NCBI GenBank assembly: GCA_020024105.1
Contig: JAHHUH010000019.1
Span: 1 to 35,150 of the forward strand
DNA: 35,150 nt
Direction of reading: 5' to 3'
DNA from: Phascolarctobacterium sp.
GTDB taxonomy: Bacteria; Bacillota; Negativicutes; Acidaminococcales; Acidaminococcaceae
Below the pieces are notes generated by a model. That model was not told the DNA's origin, searched no databases, and was given only the letters and a program-made list of their open reading frames with translations. A program made the position numbers and the translations under genes. Shown piece by piece: positions 1 through 7,450 of this stretch (position 1 is the first letter of the stretch; each line of letters begins with the position of its first letter).

Positions 1-26
1 TGTCGCTGTATCTCGGCGACTTGTAT

Positions 27-55
27 ATAATAGCATTATTTCCAGGGGGTGTCAA
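27..55 (-). promoter_or_regulatory. Strong sigma-70-type promoter firing out of the window
   Basis: On the minus strand a perfect TTGACA (50-55) is followed by exactly 17 bp and TATTAT (27-32), with a TG one base before the -10 element. Three T-tracts on the plus strand (62-66, 70-75, 80-85), about 10 bp apart, sit just upstream like an UP element. The start point would be near position 20, so the gene served lies beyond the left edge. The strength suggests a stable-RNA or ribosomal-type promoter, but that is inference. Confidence 0.7.
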
Positions 56-235
56 CACCTATTTTTCACTTTTTTGCTATTTTTTCCATGATACACACGG
101 CAAGGTATTAATACAGAACATGATGAATTCACGGTTCAAAGTATGTAAAAAAAGTTAAGAAAATCTTAATTTTTTTATCTAAATGAGCATATTTTTAACA
201 AATAAACAGTTTTTAGACCTTAAAAAGCATAATTT
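56..235. other. AT-rich intergenic region, no gene seen
   Basis: Between the left-edge promoter and the scfB terminator I see no convincing coding frame. It holds the phased T-tracts of the left-edge promoter and a weak A/T-only hairpin near 154-168, but nothing else I can support. Confidence 0.5.
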
Positions 236-268
236 ATATAAAAACTCCGCAATCGAAATTGCGGAGTT
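231..268 (-). terminator. Intrinsic terminator of the scfAB operon
   Basis: A perfect 11-bp stem (243-253 with 258-268) closes a four-base loop that reads TTCG on the minus strand, and is followed there by five T residues and an AT-rich tail. It lies 14 bp after the scfB stop codon, as expected for the end of the operon. Confidence 0.88.
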
Positions 269-282
269 CTAAAAAAGTCTGC

Positions 283-1683
283 TTATTTAACAAAGGTAAA
301 GTTATTGAAATGGGGAACCATATCTTCCTTTTTCGCTTCGGATTCTGCAGTCAGTACAGCCTGTACCAGAATGGCATTTTCCAGACGCTTCTTTTGCAGT
401 TTACAGCCATATTCGTAGGGCTTGCTGATGTCACCATTGATTAGGTCAGCATTGGCATGGCAACCGCCGCTACAGAAGAAACGGGCCCAGCATTTGCTAC
501 ATTCGGGCTTGGTCATAACATGGGTATGACGGAATTTTTGTACCATCTCCGGAGTAGTTACACCGGTATCCAGGGTACCCATCTTATACTGCTCCCTACC
601 TACAAACTGATGGCAGGGATAGATATCACCATCGGCAGTGATGGCAAAGTATTCATGGCCTGCACCGCAGCCGGCTAAGCGCTTCGCTACGCAGGGACCA
701 TTATCCAGCGCTACATTGAAGTGGAAGAAGTCAAAGGGATTGCCCTCTTCACGTCTCTGCAGATAGGCACGTGCTAATTTATCGTATTCCTCGTAGATGG
801 TAGGCAGGTCCTCCTCGGTCAATACCCAGGGATCATCAATACCCACTACCGGTTCTACAGAAATTTCCTTACCTACCTTGGTCATATCCAGAACATCCTC
901 ACAGAAGTGGGTGCTGTAATGGGTATAGGTACCACGCAGATAATAATTTTTACCCTCACGGCTATCTATTACCTTTTTGAAATTACGTACGGCAATATCA
1001 TAGCTGCCCATTTTATTGGGAAATGGGCGCATCTGGTCATGAGTTTCCTTTTTGCCGTCCAGACTCAATACCAGCATAACCCTATTATTGTTCAGGAATT
1101 TGATATTCTTATCATTGAGCAGGGTACCATTGGTAGTTAGGGTCAACTTTATATTTTTACCTGTTTCCTGTTCACGGCGACGTACATATTCTACGATATG
1201 GGTAACAACGGGCCAGTTCATCAAGGGCTCACCGCCAAACAGGTCCAGCTCCAGGTTATGACGTTTTTTACTACCTTCAATAGCAAACTCAACTGCCTTT
1301 TCAGCTGTTTCCTTGCTCATTAACTGGCGACAGCCGCCAAAGGAACCAGTATCTGCAAAGCAGTAGCCACAACGCAGGTTGCAGTCATGAGTTACCAACA
1401 GGCATAAAGATTTTACGATAGGTTTTTCGGCAAAGGTAGCAGGTACTGGGAAATCTGGGCTGAAAAGTAAGCCGTTTTTCTGCAGATCCTGCATTTCCTC
1501 TAATGCGTCACGTAAATCCTCTTCACTATAACGATCTTTTAAAGCAGCAATGGCCTCTTCCCCATTGCTACCATCGTAATAATCCAACATATCATAAATA
1601 ACATCGTCAACTAAATGTACAGCACCACTATTCACGTCCAGTACTGCCATATAGTCGTCCAAACGCATTTTATGTATAAGCAT
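283..1683 (-). CDS. scfB: SCIFF-peptide radical SAM maturase (thioether-forming)
   Basis: This 466-residue protein is the maturase for the small cysteine-rich peptide encoded just upstream. Residues 1-80 look like the PqqD-like peptide-recognition domain of RiPP maturases. The radical SAM core follows, with the CxxxCxxC iron-sulfur motif at Cys101, Cys105 and Cys108. The C-terminal third carries many cysteines (GPC, AGCGAG, YPC, ECSKC, FFCSGGC, YGC), the SPASM domain binding auxiliary clusters. Known members (CteB, Tte1186) form a Cys-to-Thr thioether on the SCIFF peptide using S-adenosylmethionine. The start has an AGGTGG ribosome site about 8 bp upstream. Length and architecture match the family, and the partner gene settles the call. 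Confidence 0.93.
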   Translation of the reverse strand: MLIHKMRLDDYMAVLDVNSGAVHLVDDVIYDMLDYYDGSNGEEAIAALKDRYSEEDLRDALEEMQDLQKNGLLFSPDFPVPATFAEKPIVKSLCLLVTHDCNLRCGYCFADTGSFGGCRQLMSKETAEKAVEFAIEGSKKRHNLELDLFGGEPLMNWPVVTHIVEYVRRREQETGKNIKLTLTTNGTLLNDKNIKFLNNNRVMLVLSLDGKKETHDQMRPFPNKMGSYDIAVRNFKKVIDSREGKNYYLRGTYTHYSTHFCEDVLDMTKVGKEISVEPVVGIDDPWVLTEEDLPTIYEEYDKLARAYLQRREEGNPFDFFHFNVALDNGPCVAKRLAGCGAGHEYFAITADGDIYPCHQFVGREQYKMGTLDTGVTTPEMVQKFRHTHVMTKPECSKCWARFFCSGGCHANADLINGDISKPYEYGCKLQKKRLENAILVQAVLTAESEAKKEDMVPHFNNFTFVK

Positions 1684-1717
1684 TAAAGTCCACCTTTCCT
1701 CTTACTGACTTAACATT

Positions 1718-1748
1718 AAAACAGCTCCCTGCTATACACAGGGAGCTG
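1718..1748 (-). terminator. Terminator-like hairpin between scfA and scfB (attenuator)
   Basis: A perfect 10-bp GC-rich inverted repeat (1722-1731 with 1739-1748) with a 7-base loop sits between the peptide gene and the maturase gene. On the minus strand it is followed by TTTTAATGTT, a weak T-tract. It probably terminates only part of the transcripts, or stabilises the peptide mRNA end, so that substrate exceeds enzyme. Confidence 0.7.
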
Positions 1749-1765
1749 CCAACTTCATTGAGAAA

Positions 1766-1912
1766 TTATTTGCATTGTTCGCAAACTTGGTTACCAACAG
1801 TGCAAGAAGTTTTGCAAGCGGATTGGCAGGAAGCGGGGCATTCGCCACAGCCACCAGTACGCAAAGTTTTGTTCAACATAGCTTTATTAACTGTTTTAAT
1901 GTGTTTTCTCAT
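1766..1912 (-). CDS. scfA: SCIFF ribosomal peptide precursor (Six Cys in Forty-Five)
   Basis: A 48-residue peptide with a leader rich in basic and polar residues (MRKHIKTVNK) and a cysteine-rich core from Gly20. Cysteines lie at 22, 25, 29, 33, 37, 44 and 47. The core pattern CGEC-x3-C-x3-C-x3-C-x6-C is the SCIFF signature; Cys47 is one more than the six that name the family. It is the substrate of the adjacent radical SAM enzyme, which is expected to link a cysteine to a threonine (Thr35 and Thr38 are in the core). The start is fixed by GGAGGG 5-10 bp upstream; a longer in-frame start at 1990 has no such site and lies within the promoter. The biological role of SCIFF is unknown. Confidence 0.93.
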   Translation of the reverse strand: MRKHIKTVNKAMLNKTLRTGGCGECPASCQSACKTSCTVGNQVCEQCK

Positions 1913-1949
1913 TTGAATCCCTCCAAGTCTAAATATCGTTACACACTTC

Positions 1950-1978
1950 ATTTTAACTTCTTTTTCCATATTATGCAA
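1950..1978 (-). promoter_or_regulatory. Promoter of scfA
   Basis: On the minus strand TTGCAT (1973-1978), 17 bp, then TAAAAT (1950-1955). It would start transcription about 30 bp before the scfA start codon, just after the deacetylase gene ends, letting the peptide be made independently of the upstream operon. Confidence 0.55.
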
Positions 1979-1989
1979 GTTGTTTTTCA

Positions 1990-2853
1990 TTATACTAGAA
2001 AATCTCTAATAATGTTAATATCCAGGCCCTTGCTCTGCAGGAAGCCGACCAGATAGGCTCTTTCCAGACGCTCCTCAAAGCCCAGCACGCCATTTCCATC
2101 GTCACTGATATTGACGCGGTACATAGCCATGGGTGCCTCCCGATAGGTCTGGGCCGTATTAACCCCAATCCTACCCGTCAGACCACGGTAGAAGCCATAC
2201 TTTTGCGCTTCTTCAATAATGTGTTGATTATAACAGCCATTGGGATAAGCAATCGTCCTGACAACATAGCGATCAAACTGTTTTTTCAGGAAGTAGCGGG
2301 AACTGGATAATTCCCAGGCCAGATACTTATCGTCAATTTCCGTTAAGGGCACATGGTTCATCGTATGAGAGCCCAGCTCCATGCCCGCCTTGATCAGAGC
2401 TTTAATTTCTGCCTCATTCATGTGGATGGGACTACCAATATCCCTGTTCACCACAAAGAAGCTGCCCTTGGCATGATATTTTTCTAAGAGGGGTAAGGCC
2501 TGGGTATAGTTGTTCTTGTAGCCATCATCAAAGCTGAGAGCAATGTATTTGTCCACGCTTTCACCCTTAGTAAAGCGTTCAGCCAGCTCCTCCACCGTTA
2601 CAATGTGGTAGCCCCGTCCGGTGAGATACTGCAGCTGCTGTTCAAACAAGGGCGGTGCAATTACCAGGCTACGGGGCCAGTCCGGTCCATTTTCCCAGCC
2701 GATGCCATGGTACATTAGTACAGGCGCACTGCTTCTTCTAAAGGCAGCGTATTCCTCCTGCAGTCTTTCCTTATTCAGCTGCCAGTAAATGCCAGCAGCC
2801 GCTACAAGCAGAAGTATGCCTGCTACTATAAGTGCTAGTATTTTTTTTATCAT
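1990..2853 (-). CDS. Membrane-anchored polysaccharide deacetylase (NodB/CE4)
   Basis: This 287-residue protein has an N-terminal hydrophobic signal anchor (about residues 4-24), then a NodB-homology domain. The metal-binding motifs are visible: SFDDG at 107-111 and SHTMNH at 162-167 (His163, His167). Such CE4 enzymes remove acetyl groups from peptidoglycan or exopolysaccharide outside the membrane; the exact substrate cannot be told. A YHG motif at 48-50 is typical of the PgaB/YadE-like branch. Its ATG overlaps the whiA stop codon in ATGA, so it is translationally coupled to whiA and belongs to the rapZ-yvcK-whiA operon, suggesting a cell-envelope task. Confidence 0.85.
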   Translation of the reverse strand: MIKKILALIVAGILLLVAAAGIYWQLNKERLQEEYAAFRRSSAPVLMYHGIGWENGPDWPRSLVIAPPLFEQQLQYLTGRGYHIVTVEELAERFTKGESVDKYIALSFDDGYKNNYTQALPLLEKYHAKGSFFVVNRDIGSPIHMNEAEIKALIKAGMELGSHTMNHVPLTEIDDKYLAWELSSSRYFLKKQFDRYVVRTIAYPNGCYNQHIIEEAQKYGFYRGLTGRIGVNTAQTYREAPMAMYRVNISDDGNGVLGFEERLERAYLVGFLQSKGLDINIIRDFLV

Positions 2854-3785
2854 TTATTCTTTTCCACTTCCATCCCTAAGCCAATGGCTATTTCTTCTAA
2901 TTTTTTCAATCGGTGGTTAATACCGGATTTGCCTAAGCCATCTGCATATTCCACTAATTCGTTCAGCGAAGCCTCCTGATAGTTCATGCGCAACTGGGCC
3001 ATCTCCTGCAGCTTGGGTGGTAATTCACCCAGTCCCAGGTGGCTGTCAATATATTTAATACAATTTACCTGACGCACGACCGCCTTAACCACCTTATTCA
3101 GATTGGCGGTTTCGCAATTGACAACACGGTTGACATTGTTACGCATTTCTTTCAGAATACGTACATTTTCTAATTCCATCATGGAATTATGGGCTCCAAT
3201 AACGCTGAGGAAATTCGCAATTCCCTCCCCATCCTTTAAATAAACGATGAAGTCATTCTTACGGTCAGTCAGCTTGGCCTTTAAGGAAAAGCCGTGCATG
3301 ATTTTAATAATTGTCTGGGCAAAATCTTCATTTTCCGTCACCATTTCCAAATGGTAGTCACTGGAGGGACGGCTGATGCTGCCGCCACCTAGGAAAGCTC
3401 CTCTGAGAAAGGCCCGCTTACAGCAGTGATTTTGCAGAATGGGATTTTTCAAATCGCTTTCTATGGACAAAAGCTGCAGCTCCGTCATAGCCACACTTAC
3501 CTTGGGTGAGGGAATAACCCTGACCTGGTAACGGTTATTTTTTTTCAACCTGCGGGAACGGGTAATAACAACCTCCGTCTGGACCTGATAATTATTTTTC
3601 AGGATTTGCAGAACACGTCTGGCCAGAGCGGCATTTTCGGTAGAAAAGTGAATGCCGATATTCATTCCACGGATAATTATTGCCCCGCTCATACGTAAAA
3701 CACCCAACAGCTCCGCCTTATCACAGCAGGGAGCATTAGTTTCCAGACGTGATAGTTCATTTTTTACATCATTCGAAAAAGACAT
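2850..3785 (-). CDS. whiA: DNA-binding protein WhiA
   Basis: A 311-residue WhiA homologue. The N-terminal two thirds are a degenerate LAGLIDADG homing-endonuclease fold (the paired segments AELLGVLRMSGAI near residue 25 and RAFLRGAFLGGGSI near 125). The C-terminal third is a helix-turn-helix region ending in HRLKKLEEIA. In actinobacteria WhiA is a sporulation regulator; in Firmicutes it affects cell division and chromosome segregation without nuclease activity. AGGAG lies 8 bp before the ATG. The gene follows yvcK by 17 bp in the conserved rapZ-yvcK-whiA order, which strongly supports the call. Confidence 0.95.
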   Translation of the reverse strand: MSFSNDVKNELSRLETNAPCCDKAELLGVLRMSGAIIIRGMNIGIHFSTENAALARRVLQILKNNYQVQTEVVITRSRRLKKNNRYQVRVIPSPKVSVAMTELQLLSIESDLKNPILQNHCCKRAFLRGAFLGGGSISRPSSDYHLEMVTENEDFAQTIIKIMHGFSLKAKLTDRKNDFIVYLKDGEGIANFLSVIGAHNSMMELENVRILKEMRNNVNRVVNCETANLNKVVKAVVRQVNCIKYIDSHLGLGELPPKLQEMAQLRMNYQEASLNELVEYADGLGKSGINHRLKKLEEIAIGLGMEVEKNK

Positions 3786-3802
3786 GTGGCATTCTCCTTT
3801 CC

Positions 3803-5191
3803 TTATTTTTTCTTTCCTGCTTCTTCTTGTAAATCCTCTTTAATCAGGGTCCGCAGTCCCTGCTTCAACAGCATATAATCAAACAGACGGACATCCTTAC
3901 CGAAAAGGCGCATTTTATAAATCAAAGTCATTATGGCACGGGATAGCTTACGAGGGTTATGCCGTACTAGATTATCCTTGCTGATCAGATTGGCCGGAAT
4001 GACAGTAATACCCAGCTCCTCCAGCTTTTTAATATCGGCACTAACCGGTAGTGAGCCCTCTGCACCATACAAGTCCAGCTGCTTCTGAGTAATCTGCTGG
4101 TTATTAACGATAACAAAATCCAAGAACTGCTCTCCAATATGGTTAATAAGAGCCATAACATGGTCATAGGCGCCATAGCCGTCAGTTTCCCCCGGCTGCG
4201 TCATCACATTGCATACATAAATCTTAGCAGCAGAGGAAGCCAGTACTGCCTCACGAATTTCCTTGACCAGAAGGTTGGGAATAACGCTTGTATAGAGGCT
4301 ACCCGGACCCAGAATCAAAATATCCGCATTTTTAATGGCCTCCACAGCCTGCTTAGCAGCAGGAGCATCCGGTGGCTTCATAACCATTTTTTTAATGTGC
4401 TTTCTCGCCTTCGGAATTTCTGATTCACCTAAAACCGTGCTGCCGTCATCCATTTCGGCCTCCAGCTGGATATTAGCCAAGGTAGAAGGAATAACCCGTC
4501 CGCGAACCTTGAGTATCTGGCTCACTACATTCAGACCTTCCTCCATGCCACCCTCAGCTTCGGCAACTGCTGCAATGAACAGATTACCAAAGCAGTGCCC
4601 ATCAAAGGGAGAATCACCGGTAAAGCGGTACTGCATCAAACGCTCCATAACCGGCTCCCTATCAGCCAGGGCTGTTAGACAGTTACGTAAATCTCCCGGA
4701 GGAATAATCCCCAACTCCTTGCGCAGCCTGCCGGAGGAGCCGCCATCATCCGCTACCGTAACGACGGCCGTACAATTATTGGTGATGTATTTCATCCCCC
4801 GCAGAAGCGTGGATAAACCGGTACCGCCACCAATTACCGTAATAGCCGGTCCATGGGTTAATTTTCTCTGGACAAAGATTGTTTCCATTAAGGAACCATT
4901 TTTGTCCGGTATAAGCACAGCTACTATGGAGGCGACTATTTTACGCGTACCATAGACCATAATATAAAGACCAATTAATACACAGAGCAGACCCGCTAAA
5001 ATAATGGGTATATTGGAATAATTACCCGTAGTTATATAGGACATGCGGAACAGCAGCTCCTCCAAGGCTCCCATGACCTGGTAATTGAAGAGCAGTGCCA
5101 ACCCAAGACCTACAAAGAGAACCCCTAGGGAAAATAACAAAAGCCATCTTTTGATATTAATACCGGGATAAAGCCAATTTATCCAGCCCAT
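3803..5191 (-). CDS. yvcK: YvcK/GlmR-family carbon-flux protein with membrane anchor
   Basis: The C-terminal ~345 residues are a YvcK (GlmR/CofD-like) domain: ITVIGGGTGLS at about 117-127 and the downstream ADDGGSSGR and PPGDLRNCL motifs. In Bacillus YvcK/GlmR binds UDP-GlcNAc and steers carbon into cell-wall precursors. The first ~115 residues are an extension absent from the ~317-residue Bacillus protein. They contain two predicted membrane helices (about 17-36 and 60-80) separated by a short loop, so the domain should be held at the inner membrane face. The gene starts one base after the rapZ stop codon and shares that operon. Confidence 0.92.
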   Translation of the reverse strand: MGWINWLYPGINIKRWLLLFSLGVLFVGLGLALLFNYQVMGALEELLFRMSYITTGNYSNIPIILAGLLCVLIGLYIMVYGTRKIVASIVAVLIPDKNGSLMETIFVQRKLTHGPAITVIGGGTGLSTLLRGMKYITNNCTAVVTVADDGGSSGRLRKELGIIPPGDLRNCLTALADREPVMERLMQYRFTGDSPFDGHCFGNLFIAAVAEAEGGMEEGLNVVSQILKVRGRVIPSTLANIQLEAEMDDGSTVLGESEIPKARKHIKKMVMKPPDAPAAKQAVEAIKNADILILGPGSLYTSVIPNLLVKEIREAVLASSAAKIYVCNVMTQPGETDGYGAYDHVMALINHIGEQFLDFVIVNNQQITQKQLDLYGAEGSLPVSADIKKLEELGITVIPANLISKDNLVRHNPRKLSRAIMTLIYKMRLFGKDVRLFDYMLLKQGLRTLIKEDLQEEAGKKK

Positions 5192-5192
5192 A

Positions 5193-6065
5193 TTAAACCT
5201 CCGCTACTTTCTGACTGGGAATGTCACGGTGATAAACCTCTACCCAGTAGCCCTTAGTGCTTAAATATTCAAAGATCTTGTTAGCAATAAAAACGCTGCG
5301 GTGCTGGCCACCGGTACAGCCGACACTGATTACCAGCTGACTTTTCCCCTCATTAATGTATTGGGGAATTAAAAAGTCCAGCATCTGCACCTCCATTTTC
5401 AGGTACTGAAAGGTCTGCGGATGCTTGCTGATAAAATCTGCCACCGGCTGATCATTACCAGTCTGACTACGCAGCTCCTCCACGTAAAAGGGATTGGGTA
5501 GGAACCTGACATCCAAAACCAGATCGCTATCCAATGGTAGGCCATACTTAAAGCCAAAGGAACGTACAATAATTTTTAATCTTTCCTTACTGGTTTTATT
5601 GCTGAACATCCTGGTAATGTTCTTCTTTAGGGCTGCTGCCGGTAAATCGCTGGTATCGATAACATAGGTAGCACGTGCCTTTAAGGGGGCCAAAATTTCC
5701 CTTTCCTCGGCAATATTTTCCAAAAGGGTCTTACTATCACTGAGGGGGTGCCGTCTCCTGGTTTCCTTATAACGTCTTACTAAGACCTCGTCATCCGCTT
5801 CCAAAAATAACAGCTCATATTTCTGCTCAGAGGCGTCCATTTCATTCAAAACTGCTACCAGCTTATTAAAAAAACGTCCACCACGAATATCTGAAACCAA
5901 AGCTACATTATTTTCAGAGGTTTGTCTACATAATTCAGCAATTTTGGGAATTAAAGTTGCTGGTAAATTATCTATACAGAAAAAATGTAAATCTTCTAAA
6001 GTCCTCATTACCTGAGTTTTCCCTGCACCGGACATACCGGTAATAATCAGAAAATGATCCTGCAT
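5193..6065 (-). CDS. rapZ: RNase adapter / nucleotide-binding protein RapZ (YvcJ)
   Basis: A 290-residue RapZ/YvcJ protein. The P-loop GMSGAGKT is at 10-17 and the SDIRGG motif follows the N-terminal kinase-like half. The C-terminal half has the FLPNPFY and CTGGQHRSV segments that in E. coli bind glucosamine-6-phosphate or small RNA. In Firmicutes YvcJ binds and hydrolyses GTP/ATP. I chose the ATG at 6065 because AAAGGAG lies 8 bp upstream; an in-frame ATG at 6083 has only a poor site. It is the first gene of the rapZ-yvcK-whiA-deacetylase operon, with a promoter about 45 bp upstream. Confidence 0.94.
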   Translation of the reverse strand: MQDHFLIITGMSGAGKTQVMRTLEDLHFFCIDNLPATLIPKIAELCRQTSENNVALVSDIRGGRFFNKLVAVLNEMDASEQKYELLFLEADDEVLVRRYKETRRRHPLSDSKTLLENIAEEREILAPLKARATYVIDTSDLPAAALKKNITRMFSNKTSKERLKIIVRSFGFKYGLPLDSDLVLDVRFLPNPFYVEELRSQTGNDQPVADFISKHPQTFQYLKMEVQMLDFLIPQYINEGKSQLVISVGCTGGQHRSVFIANKIFEYLSTKGYWVEVYHRDIPSQKVAEV

Positions 6066-6105
6066 CAAGCTCGCTCCTTTCATACCCTAAGTATTTATAA
6101 AGTAT

Positions 6106-6114
6106 ATTATAGCA
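6106..6114 (-). promoter_or_regulatory. Extended -10 promoter of the rapZ operon
   Basis: On the minus strand TGCTATAAT, a perfect -10 hexamer (6106-6111) with the TG extension (6113-6114). No good -35 hexamer is present 16-18 bp upstream (AACAAA there), which is usual for extended -10 promoters. It lies about 40 bp before the preferred rapZ start. Confidence 0.65.
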
Positions 6115-6154
6115 TATGCAGCCCTCTATTTGTTATCGTCTAGAGCCGTATCTC

Positions 6155-6721
6155 CTAGGGCAAGCCTAAAATTCCTAAAAATAGACCCAAAATCCCGGAT
6201 AGGCAGAGTAATTTTATAACCGACAGTCCCCTTTGTAGGGCAATAAAGGCCAGAGGCAAAATAATACAGCCCCGCCAGTCCAGCCTGGACCACTCCACAG
6301 GAATACTTTCCTGATTCCACAGGGCCAAGATAATAAAGCCCAGACCCGCAGAGCAGATTAAAGCCACAACCGCCGGTCTTAAACCATTCAAAAGACCCCG
6401 GACTGCTGCCACGTCACCATATTTATAAAATAAATGCGATAAAAAAATAACAATGAGCACCGAGGGAAAAACGAAACCGGCTGTAGCTGCTATCGCTCCC
6501 GGCAGACCGGCCAGTCTGGTCCCTACAAAGGTAGCTGCATTAATGCCGATGGGCCCCGGCGTCATTTGTGAAATCGTAAAAATATCAATAAATTCCTGCA
6601 TAGTCAGCCAGCCATGGATATCTATGACCTGCTCCTGAATTAAGGGCATGGAAGCATAGCCACCACCTACACAGAAGGCTCCCACCTGCACAAAGCTCCA
6701 AAAAAGCTCCCAATAAAGCAT
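6155..6721 (-). CDS. chrA: Half-size ChrA chromate-type transporter, second of pair
   Basis: A 188-residue, strongly hydrophobic protein of the chromate ion transporter (CHR) family, about half the length of classic two-domain ChrA. The N-terminal VGGGYASMPLI and the SQMTPGPIGINAATFVG motif (about residues 51-67) are the family signature. Paired short CHR proteins act together as one transporter in Bacillus. Many members occur in anaerobes with no known chromate exposure, so the true anion substrate is uncertain. AGGAGG precedes the ATG by 6 bp, and it follows its partner by 10 bp. Confidence 0.85.
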   Translation of the reverse strand: MLYWELFWSFVQVGAFCVGGGYASMPLIQEQVIDIHGWLTMQEFIDIFTISQMTPGPIGINAATFVGTRLAGLPGAIAATAGFVFPSVLIVIFLSHLFYKYGDVAAVRGLLNGLRPAVVALICSAGLGFIILALWNQESIPVEWSRLDWRGCIILPLAFIALQRGLSVIKLLCLSGILGLFLGILGLP

Positions 6722-6731
6722 GATTTACCTC

Positions 6732-7301
6732 CTAAGAATATTTTCTATCCCTCAACCAGAATAAGCCGATTAAAGCGTCCAGAATGACTGCGTACATCAG
6801 GTTGACAACAAAAAAATAATGGGCCACAAAGGTACCCCCAATAATGAGCAGGGGTAAAAGCAGCTGCCGCCGATACTCTCTTTGTAATAAATCCCAGGCG
6901 ACCTTAATAATAATTGCCGTTGCACCACACTGCATTCCCTTTAAAAGGTACTGGACATAGCTGTTAGTAGCAAACAAATCATAGCAGTAAGCTATCAGAC
7001 TCAGGGTCAGCAGGGGTGGCAGTACCGTTGCCCCCAGTGCTACCATAGCTCCGCTCCAGCCTGCCAGACGATAGCCCATGCTGATGGCAGCATTGGCTGC
7101 AACTACACCGGGGGCAGATTGGGCGATGGCCACCAAATTTAAAGCCTCATCACCCTCCAGCCAGTGGTATTCATCTACAAATTTAGCCTTTAACAGGGGC
7201 ACGATTACATAACCTCCACCAATAGTAAAGGCACTAATCAAAAAGGTGGAGGTAAAAAGCTTTTTATAAAAATCTTTATCCACCTGAAACTGCTGTTGCA
7301 C
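6732..7301 (-). CDS. chrA: Half-size ChrA chromate-type transporter, first of pair
   Basis: A 189-residue CHR-family membrane protein related to the next gene: TIGGGYVIVPLL near residue 28 and AQSAPGVVAANAAISMGYRLAG near 60 correspond to the same motifs there. The two halves probably form an antiparallel heterodimer exporting an oxyanion. I chose the GTG at 7301 because GGAGG lies 7 bp before it; an in-frame TTG at 7319 overlaps that site. It has its own promoter and is the first gene of this two-gene unit. No chrB-like regulator is nearby. Confidence 0.84.
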   Translation of the reverse strand: MQQQFQVDKDFYKKLFTSTFLISAFTIGGGYVIVPLLKAKFVDEYHWLEGDEALNLVAIAQSAPGVVAANAAISMGYRLAGWSGAMVALGATVLPPLLTLSLIAYCYDLFATNSYVQYLLKGMQCGATAIIIKVAWDLLQREYRRQLLLPLLIIGGTFVAHYFFVVNLMYAVILDALIGLFWLRDRKYS

Positions 7302-7329
7302 AAGGATTCCTCCCTTCAAGAATGCAATT

Positions 7330-7357
7330 ATTATAACATATTCCTCCCCGCTGTGAA
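7330..7357 (-). promoter_or_regulatory. Promoter of the chr pair
   Basis: On the minus strand TTCACA (7352-7357), 16 bp, TATAAT (7330-7335) with a TG extension (TGTTATAAT). The -10 lies about 30 bp before the GTG start of the first chr gene. Confidence 0.68.
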
Positions 7358-7390
7358 CCCCTTCTGCTCAAGTATTTATCCTTCGCCCTC

Positions 7391-7425
7391 AAAAGAAAAA
7401 GCTGTCACCCGATGGGTAACAGCTT
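7391..7425 (-). terminator. Intrinsic terminator of the orphan membrane protein gene
   Basis: A 12-bp stem (7399-7410 with 7414-7425, one G-T pair) and 3-base loop are followed on the minus strand by TTTTTCTTTT. It ends the single-gene unit above and separates it from the chr promoter. Confidence 0.88.
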
Positions 7426-7450
7426 AATATTTTCTTTCCAGGACTAATAA

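Noticed and set aside
154..175. A TTAAGA/TCTTAA hairpin followed by a T-run on both strands
   Set aside because: The stem is only six A/T-rich pairs, and such runs arise by chance in DNA this AT-rich. The scfB terminator at 231-268 already serves the gene.
1913..1990. Longer in-frame start for the SCIFF peptide (74 residues)
   Set aside because: It lacks a ribosome site, covers the promoter, and the known family begins at the MRKHIK-like residues with GGAGGG upstream.
4335..4955. A 206-codon plus-strand open frame inside yvcK
   Set aside because: It is antisense to a well-supported gene, has no ribosome site and low-complexity Ser/Pro/Ala composition typical of shadow frames.
6126..6320. 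A 64-codon minus-strand frame overlapping the 3' end of the second chr gene
   Set aside because: It overlaps a recognised gene in another frame and has no ribosome site or family resemblance.
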